This document shows positions 22,000 to 31,694 of a stretch of 35,425 bases of DNA, one piece after another. The notes under the pieces are model-generated. The model made no database searches. It worked only from the letters and a program-made list of their open reading frames with translations, and had not been told where the DNA came from. Position numbers and translations under genes: made by a program. Every line of letters starts with the position of its first letter. Position 1 is the first letter of the stretch. The DNA comes from Gnetum montanum (lineage: Eukaryota > Streptophyta > Gnetopsida > Gnetales > Gnetaceae): positions 172,807 to 208,231 of the forward strand of contig MNCI01011967.1 in assembly GCA_015680685.1 (NCBI GenBank). The letters are read 5' to 3'.

Positions 22000-23435
22000 C
22001 TTTACATAGAGAAGTAATTTTTCATTCACTAAGAGGCATGGAGAAGGCATCAGTAGGTTGATCATCTATCCCAATATATTTGAACATAACATGCCCAAGT
22101 CAAGTATGTTGTCTTATGAGGTGATGCTAAATTTTGATATACTTTGTACGAGAGTATTGAACTAGATTTTTACTCATGTTAATAGCACTATTGTCACAAA
22201 AAATAGTTGTGTGATCCGATTTGATCCCTAGATCCTTAAATATTTCTTTCATCTACAAAATTTATGCACAACAACTTCCAGCTAAAATATACTTTGCTTC
22301 TATTATAGAAAATGTTGTAAAAGTTTGCTTCTTAGTTTCCCAAGAGACAAGATTGTTTCCTAGAAAGAAACAGTTCCTACTTATGCTTTGATGATCATCT
22401 ATATAGCCTACCAATCTGCATCATAATACCCAACAAGATCAAATGTAGATTTTTTTGGATACCAAAGTCTCCAATAAGTAGTACCTTTTAGATAATGAAA
22501 AATCTCTTGATAGTTTTTAGATGAGATTCCATTGGGTTAGCTTAATACCTAGCACAAATTCCAACTCTAAGAGCAATATCAAGTCTACTGGTAGTTAAAT
22601 ATAGTAAACTACCAATAATACCTCTATAGAGGTTGGGATCAACAAATTTTATTCGTTCATCTTTGCTTAGCTTGAAGTGTGTAGACATTGGTGTTGTGTT
22701 AGCTTTCACATTAGTCAACTTGAATCTTTGTAATAGATCTTTGATGTATTCTACTTGACAAATAAATTTCCTACCTCTAGTTTCATTAATTTAAAATCCA
22801 AGGAAGTTATTGAGCTCTTCCATCATGCTTATTTCAAATTTTATTTGCATAAGATCTAAAAACTTCTTGCATAAAATTTCATTAGTATCTCCAAAAATAA
22901 TATCACCAACATAAATTTGGATAATAAGTAAATCCTTACCATCTCATCATAGAAATAAAGTTACATCAGTTTGACCCCTTTCAAAACCATTTTAGAAATG
23001 AGATGTTATGAAAGTCTATCATACCAAGCTCTAGGGACTTGTTTGAGCCCATAGAGGATCCTTTTTGGTTTATATACTTAATCTAAATGTATGTGATCTA
23101 TAAAACCTTTAGATTTCTCAAAAAATTATTCCTCTTTAATTATGTCATTTAAAAAGGCACTTTTGACATCCATTTGATACAATTTGATTCCTTTGATACT
23201 TGCATAAGCTAGAAGAAGTCTAATTGATTCAAGCTTAGCCACATGAGCAAATGTTTCATCAATTTGTACCCTCTTGTTGATTATATCCATTAGCAACCAA
23301 TATGGCCTTGTTCTTGACAATTTTTTAATTTTCATCTATATTGTTACTAAATACCCATTTTGTTCTAATCATTTGCTTATTGTTGGGTCTAGAAGTTAAT
23401 TCCCATACATCGTTTTTGAGACATTGACTTAACTA
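22000..23435 (-). pseudogene. Copia-2 reverse transcriptase and RNase H remnant
   Basis: Read on the minus strand from 23435: WELTS-like text and NKQMIRTKW-like residues, then DETFAHVAKLESIRLLLAYA and IKLYQMDVKSAFLND (about 23150-23270), classical copia RT. The catalytic box reads YVGD (22902-22913) where active enzymes have YVDD, so one metal-binding Asp is lost. DLLQRFKL, LYRGIIGSLLYLTTSR (about 22590) and HYLKGTTYWRLWYPKKS follow; then RNase H with GYYDADW (about 22410), SIIEAKYI-like text, a DNSAI-like site and a C-terminal end near 22010. Stops are frequent. The 5' part of pol is absent. Confidence 0.9.
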
Positions 23436-23537
23436 AGTTGGCAAAGATCTCTACATAGGTGGACCGAGACACTAAGAAAGAATGGGTTCAATGATGTTAT
23501 GTAATGGATCATAAGGAGGACAGTGCCCTTACAAAGG
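23436..23537 (+). pseudogene. H, second copy, short piece left of an LTR
   Basis: The plus strand reads KLAKIST, stop, VDRDTKKEWVQ, stop, CYVMDHKEDSALTKV, a diverged copy, in the same frame, of the last 34 codons of the first H piece (20663-20765). Like that piece it ends at the LTR edge, at the same codon. It starts abruptly against the copia RT at 23435. Confidence 0.7.
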
Positions 23538-24541
23538 TGGAGAGAGCTAAAGATTAAGAATTTAGAAGGTGGATTAAATAAGTTCCATCAAATTAAACCC
23601 AATTTTTGTACAAAAAATATACGTGGTTCCCCAATTTGGGTATGTTCACACGAAGAGGATGGAATCCTTATACACCTCTGAACTTTGTTTTTTAAAAACA
23701 ATTTGGTTTCAAGGACACTATAAAGTTTACAAAGTATTAAGCTTTGCTAGGAATGTTTTCTCTCAAAAACATACCTAACTCATTAAGTTCCTAACAAGCT
23801 CAAGGATGTCCTCCCTCAAGAAGCACATCCAACCCCTTAAGGCTTACAAAGAGAGAATAGAAAGATCAAGGAAGAAAATAAACTAAACTTCAAATTCCTT
23901 TTATTGACTCCACAAAAATTAATAAGCAACTCAAAAAATGATAGATAATTGAGGTACAAAAATATTTCAAAAGATGTATACAATGATGGCTTGATCACAT
24001 GAATAATGTTTACTTTTTCCAAAAATGTATCATCTTTTTTATAGCCTTGTCAACATCATGTCTATTGGAGTTCATATAGCAACTATAACTAGCTAGTTGA
24101 GATATCTTGCACAAGCTTGAGACATTGTACCAGGTTTTCCCATCTTGCAGGTTAGACGTCTCATCTCACTTGAGACATCTTAAGTGAGATGTCTAGACTA
24201 GAATTGTGACATCTCAACTGAGATGTCTTGACTTCACTTGAGACATCTATTATTTTCTTGGAACATCTTGCCTAAGATCAGAGCTTCTTAGTAAAGACAT
24301 CTTGCTACAAAATGAGACATCTTGGCAAACTTGATGACATCTTCTTTCAAAATCTAGACATCTTTCATCCTTGTGATTTCTTTCAAATCCTTGCATTTCT
24401 TATTGGACTTTATCACTTTAATTTTTCAAATCATGCTCTTGTCTAGGTCTCATTATACTTCTTTCATAGTCCTATAAGATCTCACAAGCATACTTACAAA
24501 TTCTCCATTTTCCAAGGTTTTAACATACCTAAAGGTCAACA
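23538..24541 (-). repeat. Right LTR of copia-2 (or solo LTR in H copy 2)
   Basis: On the minus strand it begins TGTTGACCTTTAGGTATG at 24541 and ends near TTTAGCTCTCTCCA at 23538. It matches the left LTR throughout, including the AGACATCT cluster (24085-24365, seven exact words, mostly in the opposite orientation to those in the left LTR). No primer site follows its end; instead there is H sequence, as expected of a solo LTR within H. Confidence 0.8.
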
Positions 24542-26780
24542 AAAACATCCTTCAAAATTGTGGCCTATTACCTAAACCTAATGGTGAGACCTAGTAATGT
24601 AACAGCCTTCTTTGCTAGGGCATGTACTACTCTTATCAGGAAATTCTTAGTCAATCTTTCCTAGCTCATCTTCCTAGATATTGAAAAATGCTTTAAGGAA
24701 AATGAGAATGAAAGGAAGACACTCCCACTTTTGTGTCTAAACTATAAGTTGTGTAAAAGGAAATATATTGTTATTCCAATGATGTTGTCTACCATACTCC
24801 TACTGCATCTTGGTTAGAGATGAAGGATAAGGTAGTGGCCAAGCTGCAAGAAGAGGAGCAACCATAACCATAACCACCATCACCTGCAGCCCTAGAAACT
24901 ACACCCAAGATACCTATAGCCACTAAAAGAGTTAAAAAAATTTGGAAGTAGCAACTACAACAACAATAAGGCTCTATAGATGGTGGAAAATCATCCATTT
25001 ATCATCCAGCCATAAGTCATCTTAATGAGATCACAAGGACCATTAGTTGGCTAGATAGTGAAATGGCCTTATTATTCTTTACACAAAGGAACCAGGCATC
25101 CACCAAAGTCCAATCCCAAGTGCTAGGGAGATTACAGTGTCCATTTAGAAACAAAAATTTGCTAATATTTGAGAAAATATTGTGGCTTTCTCCATCATAT
25201 TAGAGGAAGGCGATGGGGAAATAGTCTTCATAATGCAACATAAGGACCAAGAGATAGTTGTTGAGGTGGTGGCTGAGAAGGTAGCAAAGGCCCTCAATGC
25301 TCCTATGACATCTGTACTAGACATCACTGTAATGATAGATATTCATGCATTTGCAAGAGTAGGAAGTGGTCAAATGAGTGTTGCCCAACATGAGGAGCTG
25401 TTGGAAAGAATGGTTGGAGCCAGGAAACTACTTCTATAGATCTTTGAGCTTCTAGATGAAATCATCACAAACTAGTTATAGCTACATGAAACAAGGGGCA
25501 AATTGCTAATTTTCAATGCATAAATTAAGGAGGCCACTGCAACCCATCAACGATTGGTCATTGAAGCTGCTAAGTGGAGAGTCCGTCTATCCAACCTGGT
25601 CATTGAGCTTTTCAATAGCTTTAAAAAATGCTTCAATGGCCAAGATTATGAAGAAGATGATGATCTTTGATGCATCCATGTTAGAGTCCATGGCCAACAA
25701 CATTGATAAAGACCTATCATAGACTCACAAGGAGAACTTTGTCATCACAAAGAACAATCATAGCCTATAGAATGCTAAGTAGCAGAAGAACTAATTCATC
25801 AAGTATATACACTAGCAGCAGGAGCAACTTGCTAAGGTGAACTTAGATTTAAGAGGGTTTGCAGCAAAAAATTACAATCTCTCAATGGAGGAGGTTTACG
25901 CTCTTCTTTAGAAGACTGCAATTGAGGTAACCACTTAAGAGAATGAGGCTCTAAAATTTGAATGAGTGAAGAATTACTATAGGAATAAGGTTTACTTACT
26001 CAAGGAGATCAATAAGAATGAGATAAACTTGGTCAAGGTAAGATGAAAAAGGCCCTCTAGTAACTCTAGCAAAGAGGTGATGTATGGTAGCCCATCTTTG
26101 ATAGACTAAATGCATACAACAAAGCAAAAATCCACTTGAAGGAGTTGCAAATCGAGAAGATGATAGAATATATGGATATTGCTAACCTTTGTCATGAAAA
26201 CTTGACAATGTTGACAGTGAGGAGGTCAAGATCAAAGTTGGAGAAATAGGTTGTTAATTCCTAGCTCCTCTATGAAGTAGAATTCAAGTGCTACAAAGAG
26301 ACAAAACAAAAGTTAGAGACAGTCAATGTAGAGCTTAAAGTTCTTAGAAGCAAGTTCACTAAGCAAAAATCTATTGCTAAGAACCTAGCATGGAGAATGA
26401 ATTATTACCAAGAGCTACAAAACCTTGTGAAGATGTTTAACATTGAATGTAAAACATTCATAGCCTAGTTCATCAATGTGAAGAAAATGTTTCCTTCAAT
26501 GCCATGCCAATGAAACATTCCTACATTGGTCCATATAGGCAAAGTGACCTAGACTGTGTACGATCCATAGAGAAAATAGGAGAAAATGAAAGAGCTTATA
26601 GATGCTTTCAAACTTTTGGTGGTGGTAGCAGGACAAACTTAGCCCTCAATAGCACCGAGACAAGATGAATGATCATCTAAACCATAGGAGTCTCCACCTC
26701 CAAGCATAGCCTAAGAATTCATCCAATCTTTAATCATTTAACAAGCACTTGCTACAATTTTGTCTAAATATCTAATTATG
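24542..26780 (+). pseudogene. H, second copy, main piece: charged, probably coiled-coil coding remnant
   Basis: Coding-like text resumes right after the LTR (TSFKIVAYYLNLMVRPSNV, then TAFFARACTTLIRKFLVNLS) and continues with shifts to about 26780. A linker rich in Gln, Pro and Thr (about 24840-24960) is followed by segments with regular hydrophobic and charged residues: AEKVAKALNAPMTSVL (25280), EELLERMVGARKLLL (25390-25437), KRVCSKK/LRGFAAKNYNLSMEEVYALL (about 25840-25910), then TKQKLETVNVELKVLRSKF and AKNLAWRMNYYQELQNLVKMF (26300-26440), which look like coiled coils. Stops are mainly TAG/TAA/TGA at Gln or Arg positions. No enzyme motif or zinc knuckle seen. Function unknown; could be host-derived or a structural protein of an undescribed element. 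Confidence 0.5.
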
Positions 26781-28029
26781 TTTAAAAGGGAACTCATTTT
26801 TGAAAAAATCATACAATCCTATACTTAGATTTAGTTTGAGTCAATCAATTTGTTTATTTTTCAATAAATTCCATACCTCATATTTTGTAATAAACTCAAT
26901 CCCAATTTTGTTCACTCAAGGATGAGTTTTTAGTTAATCATGCGAATATGATAAATAGTAAATAATACAGATTGTGTTGATGCATGCTAAGGCATTGACA
27001 CAAGTACATCAATGCTAATGTAGTCATTGCCTACATAAATGCACATACCCCTCACATTTATGGCACCTTTCGATCTTATCCTTAGCTAAATTCTTGTAGT
27101 TTCTTCCTTTGAGAATTAGAATATTTTTCCTCCAACTTCCCACAATGTGGATATATGAGATTATATGGAATTTTATTCAAGTGCACATGTACTTGGACAC
27201 ATTGGCATAAGCGATAATAAAAATGAGATTTCCTACATCCATTGTATCACTGAAACTAGTTTACTTTTACTTTTTAGCACTATATTTCACATGCAATTTA
27301 CTTTTATGTTCTCAAGTAATTAATGCAATTAATCATAAGCACGTGAGTACAACCACTTTAAGCATAACATAGTAATGCTTGGTAATCCCAAGAGTGGATC
27401 CTTGGTACACCCAATAGTATACACTTAGCAACCAAGTGACATTAATATAAGTTTAGGATGTGCATAATAAGTGGGAATGGATACTCTATGTTAGGATAGT
27501 TAATTAGAAAATTAGTTAATTAGTTTAATCATTAAATCCTTATTTCATTATCAAGCACCTAGGAGAAAAATATAATAAAATAATTATAAAAAAAATATAT
27601 TATGCCTCAACCAAACTTAAGCATACACATAACTAAACACAAGTATGGATTGGGAAGATAACGACTAGCACTTACATGATTGAATATTTACGAATATTAG
27701 CAACTTAGGTAACTAAGTCTATAGAATTTAACCAGATCGTTGATGAACACTTGTGATTCATATGGTTGGGTGTAAGGGCTACCCACCACTCATTAGAGTG
27801 GCATCAAGGAAGTTAGTTAACCAGAAGCAAATGGCTTGTATATGCATGAAAATGTAATAGGATCTATGTAGGGTTTTATCTAAAAATGTAATATTTTAGA
27901 GTTGTAAAAGGTATTACTTACTGCAAGCATGAAAATTTTAACTCTATCATATAAGAAAAACTCTAATTTCATCTATATCAATTATATTTTTGTATTCTCT
28001 CATAATACTACAACATTATAAGACTGATT
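26781..28029. other. AT-rich DNA without recognised features
   Basis: No frame of coding quality on either strand. A/T runs are frequent (for example 27560-27605). I find no LTR edge, primer site or tandem array. Probably old, fully decayed intergenic DNA. Confidence 0.5.
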
Positions 28030-28800
28030 TAAAAGCATGATTTGAGGCTACATCCTTTGGGAGGGTAATCAAAACAAGAACATAAGATCAAAACCAAATA
28101 ATGAGCATGCACAAATGCCATAAAATCCAAATAAAAATAGGCTATAATTTTCCCAAAATCATCACAAAATAGATACAACCCTTCTATTTTGATAGCATTT
28201 ATCTCACTATCTACATACTATAGGTCATAGCAACCAACACAATGTATCTAGGATTGCCTTTAGTAGGGTTGTCGTTATCATTTGACATGTCAATCAAGGT
28301 TTTTTTAGTGACATTTGTTGAAACAAATGAGCATCATACATGTTGACTATAAGTACAAGAATGTAGCTTAGCTTCATGTGTTGAGAGCTAATGTAGTCAC
28401 AAACATTGTTCGAGTCAAAATCTAGCAAGGTAGGAGGAAGAAAGGGTCTAAGACTACTCCATAGTTGTCATAGGTATTGTCATAGCTAGTGTGATGTCTC
28501 TTTGCTAGGTTATTACTAGAGGAGCCCTAGTTGGTATGGTAGGAATGTTTTTGGAAGTTGTTCCATGGCATGTCATCATTGCAAGGTAGGTGAGCCTAGA
28601 AGCAAGTATCTCAACAATATTATTGGTGGAGATGTCTTATTCATGAGAAAGTATCTCCAAGAAGACCTTATGCAAAGATGGAAGAATTGTAGGTACAAGA
28701 ACATAAAATGGCATAGGTGATTGCATGTGTTTCATGTAGATGATGTAAGTGGTCGTAGAAGTGGATAAAGAGGAGTTGGAAGAAGGATCAACATTGAATT
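28030..28800 (-). pseudogene. Weak minus-strand coding-like stretch, unrecognised
   Basis: From about 28800 leftward, one minus-strand frame reads as protein for about 125 codons with few stops, all explicable as lost Gln or Arg: MQSPMPFYVLVPTILPSLHK, VFLEILSHE, stop, DISTNNIVEILASRLTYLAM and so on to about 28420, then degrades. The Ser/Thr/Pro-rich composition would suit a linker of a retroelement Gag, but no motif proves it. It may also be chance. Confidence 0.25.
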
Positions 28801-29512
28801 AAGATTATCATTTTTGCATTTCATTTCTTATTATGACCTTTGATGGATTTGTACTTTGGCCATGAATATGGATGTTCAATTGAACTCTAATGTAATGTTA
28901 TAACAAGATCCAAGTAGTCATCAAGTGCTAATATGGATTTCCAAGTGGTATCTAAGTTATTAACATTACAAGTTTCTCTATATGCTTAAATGGTTTTTTA
29001 AGTGTTCAAGTTTCTCAAGGACTTTATAAGTAGTAGATTTTTTATTTTACCATGTCCCATGGATGATTAAGTTTTAATTACTTTTCTAAGTACAACTTTT
29101 GAAATGTGACATTATTTTTGTATTCTCTCTATGCTCACAAAATCAATGAATGACTTAGTCTAAATTTCAAGATACTTATAGTGTTTCCAATTGTATGACA
29201 AATACTTTCTTAAGTATCATTTGGTAGCTTGAAAACACAATATCTTTTTTAGTCATCTTTGAATTTATTATTGCTTATCTTAAATAGATGGATGGCTCAT
29301 TATCTCTTTATTGCACTCACAAAGCATACTTTTTTCTAAACTTAGAAGTTTCTATTATTGTTAGATGTAATAAATTTTTATTATTTGATTTTTCTAAAAG
29401 GTAATGATTTACTAATTTAAAAGACTTTGGAAGATTTTTGTTGAACATTCATTGCTATTTAAAAATATATGTCTTGTGTTCCATATGATATGGCATTGTT
29501 GTTGAAACACCC
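28801..29512. other. AT-rich flank of Tat-B
   Basis: No gene or repeat seen. Bases 29508-29512 (GTTGT) directly precede the LTR and would be one half of the 5-bp target-site duplication; the other half lies outside the window. Confidence 0.4.
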
Positions 29513-29779
29513 CAAAATTCGAAGGCATTCTTGCTTCACTAAGTCTTTGCAAACCACGTAACGCTACAGTAGTTCTTTGGGAGGAGAATGCTCTAAACTC
29601 AGGCAGATCAGTTCGGAAAATTTTCTACTTTAGGTGTAAACAGGATTTACGGATCATCCTGCCTGTCCACCTAAGTAGTTTGCCTAGCCAACTGCTTACT
29701 CAGAAGCGATGCATGGACTCAACAGCAGCATTCAAAATGTGCGAAACAGTTTAGCAAGTTTTCTAAGTCATGAAGTTTT

Positions 29780-30300
29780 CTATGCTATGCTACACCTCGC
29801 TATGTAGCATAGCAATCTTTAGAAAGCTATTGTAGAACGAAGTGCCCTACTACGCTACGCTATGCAGCGTAGCGTAGCGTAGCAAGAGCTGCATGATCAG
29901 CCCCCTCACCTGACTTCAAGTCCTTCGACAATGTCTTCTTCCATCAAAAAGTGGCAAACTTGGCCGACATCAAGCCATTCTTATTGCTACGCTATGCTAA
30001 GCTACATGGCATAGCAAGGCATAGCAATTCTATGTAGGTTGACAGAAGGCAACTCAAAGTGCAGCATCGGCAAGTTTGCGAGTTTCGCAGTACAAAAGGG
30101 CAAAGTTCACAGATTGGCGACGATTTTGTGACTAAGGCCAGTTGCTACGCTACGTAGCATAGCATAGCATAGCAAGCATGCGTTGAACAACTAGCATGCT
30201 TCGAAAGTTTCCAATACATGCAACTAAACAAATAGGAAGATGCTACACTATGCCACCAAACATGCTACGCTACGAAGCACAGCGGAGCATAGTAGGTGGT
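29780..30300. repeat. Hairpin (inverted-repeat) array in Tat-B U3
   Basis: At least four inverted repeats built from GCTACGC/GCGTAGC or GCTATGC/GCATAGC: 29784-29794 with 29803-29813 (perfect 11 bp, loop 8); 29851-29861 with 29866-29876 (perfect 11 bp, loop 4); 30144-30163 (palindrome, one mismatch); weaker ones at about 29985-30028 and 30241-30296. They lie 230-750 bp upstream of the TATA box. The CpG content is high for this window. Confidence 0.9.
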
Positions 30301-30349
30301 TTTGCGACATCAATGCACTTCACCTAATTGACCATTTCTCTAACAACGC

Positions 30350-30437
30350 AATTATGGCATGGTAGGTTCGTAATTACAGCATGGTAGGTTCGTAATTACG
30401 ACATGGCAGGTTCATAATTACGGCATGGCAGGCTCAC
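30350..30437 (+). repeat. 22-bp tandem repeat, four units
   Basis: Exact period of 22: AATTATGGCATGGTAGGTTCGT, then AATTACAGCATGG..., AATTACGACATGG..., AATTACGGCATGG... at 30350, 30372, 30394 and 30416. It lies 93 bp upstream of the TATA box, where LTR enhancers sit. The unit is 22 bp with two to four differences between neighbours. Confidence 0.9.
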
Positions 30438-30529
30438 CCAATGGTCATGCAGGCACGTGCTACGCAAACAAGTCAACTTGGGCCCAAGGCATGTGGCATC
30501 CAAACCATCCCTTTCGCACGCTCTTGGCT

Positions 30530-30538
30530 CTATAAATA
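30530..30538 (+). promoter_or_regulatory. TATA box of Tat-B LTR
   Basis: CTATAAATA in a locally GC-richer context (CTCTTGGCTCTATAAATACC). The AATAAA at about 30948 downstream fits a U3-R layout with transcription starting near 30560-30570. Confidence 0.7.
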
Positions 30539-31156
30539 CCACAACGTGCAATGTTCAAGGGGTCCTCTTTTTGGTCTTCTTTCCAAATTTTTGGACTTCT
30601 AGCAATTGTATTCTGAAGCATTGTAAGCTCTCTATCTGACATTGCAAATAGTTAGCATCCCCAATTGGCATTCTGTTAGGCTCTTCCCTACCACCTTGGT
30701 AGCATTGAGCATTGTAAATTCTTAAGTCCACGTTCAAGCGAACAGCCATGTCGCTCTACACGTCTTGGTTACTCTCAGGATCTCTACACCTCCCAGCACT
30801 ACGCAACCGATTGTATCCACTTTGACAAAGCGAAGTGGTAGCCTTGAAGCAGTGCACTTTTCTAACTACATTTTTACTTTATATCTTGCTTATTATTTCA
30901 TTTTACATCATTTTTTCCCTTTTATACATTTGAGCATCATCTCTTGCAATAAATCCCATTTTTACATTTTCATACGTTGCAAAAGGCTATATAGACGCCG
31001 ACTAAGTCCCTGTCTAATCAACCAAACCATTCAGGGAGCCCCGTATCTGTCCCATCTACCACGGCCCTCCCGTGGATATGGGGTCAAGACTATTCTTGAC
31101 CGACAACCCCTTGGCATTCATTCCACCTGCCAATGTTTTCGATCGCAACAGTTTTC

Positions 31157-31173
31157 TGGCACTAGAAGGAGGG
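31157..31173 (+). promoter_or_regulatory. Primer binding site of Tat-B
   Basis: TGGCACTAGAAGGAGGG follows the LTR end by six bases and matches the Tat-C site at 6617-6633. The leading TGG pairs with the universal tRNA CCA end. The tRNA species cannot be assigned here. Confidence 0.75.
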
Positions 31174-31200
31174 CTTTAGTTCCCTTTCCGCATGTCACGG

Positions 31201-31640
31201 TAGTCTTGTAAGCCTTCTGCACCTTGATACGCATTAGCATAAATGTGACACCCATCTATGGTTGTTTACATGTCATGCGATGTAGATCAATCACCTTGAT
31301 GGTTCCCCAGGAACCCTACAGGACACAAAACCTATTATCGCCAGTTAACTAGCCTATCTTATGGTAGTCTTGCATGCACTCTATACCCTATCACACATTA
31401 GCATATCGTGTGGTATAGGTCGGTCGCTTCGATGGTTCCTCAAGGGCCCTACAAGACACAAAGCCTTTGACCACTAGTTAACTTGCCTGTCTTATAGTAG
31501 TCTTGCACATGCTCTGCACCCTATTGTGCACTAGCATAAACGTGACACCCTTACGTTTGTTTATGCTTTGTATAGTACAGATCGGTCATCTCGATGGTTT
31601 CTCAGGAACCCAACAAGATGTAAAGCCTTATTTTTGCTGC
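31201..31640 (+). repeat. Triplicated leader segment of Tat-B
   Basis: Three tandem copies start with TAGTCTTG at 31201, 31365 and 31498 (spacing 164 and 133 bp). Each has CTGCACC/CTATACC, GCATTAGCATA-like, GATCAATCACCTTGATGGTT-like, CAGGAACCCTACAGGACAC-like and AAAGCCT blocks. It lies between primer site and gag, where RNA packaging signals usually lie. Confidence 0.85.
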
Positions 31641-31694
31641 TTTCTGGTTTCTTTGTTTTTTTCACATTCTGTTGCATAACCACGTAGCTTAACA

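Larger units (their letters stand above)
20766..24541 (-). mobile_element. Copia-2: Ty1/copia remnant with two LTR copies
   Basis: Two direct copies of an LTR (20766-21772 and 23538-24541, about 80% alike by eye) flank an RT-RNase H remnant on the minus strand. Gag, protease, integrase and primer site are missing. Between the right LTR and RT lies about 100 bp that is a copy of the H coding sequence, so this is not a simple deleted element. A plain insertion with target-site duplication is not evident. Confidence 0.75.
29513..31150 (+). repeat. 5' LTR of Tat-B
   Basis: It begins TGAAACACCCC and ends CGATCGCAACA, seven bases before the primer site; length 1638 bp. Inside, in order: a hairpin array (29780-30300), a 22-bp by four tandem repeat (30350-30437), a TATA box (30530), and a poly(A) signal AATAAA at about 30948. 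The frames 30457-30639 and 30765-31211 are chance frames within the LTR. Confidence 0.88.

Noticed and set aside
20761-24546. 5-bp target-site duplication around copia-2 (CAAGG or AAAGG versus AAAAC)
   Set aside because: The flanks do not match under the best LTR edges, and the alternative edges that give ACAAA conflict with the polypurine-tract junction at 21772/21773.
24789-24998. Small minus-strand frame with a Cys cluster and hydrophobic segment, resembling a secreted peptide
   Set aside because: It is the antisense of the Gln/Pro-rich linker of H; the pattern follows from the sense-strand composition.
30765-31211. 148-codon plus-strand frame
   Set aside because: Lies wholly within the R/U5 part of the Tat-B LTR, spans the poly(A) signal and runs through the LTR end and primer site; no motif.
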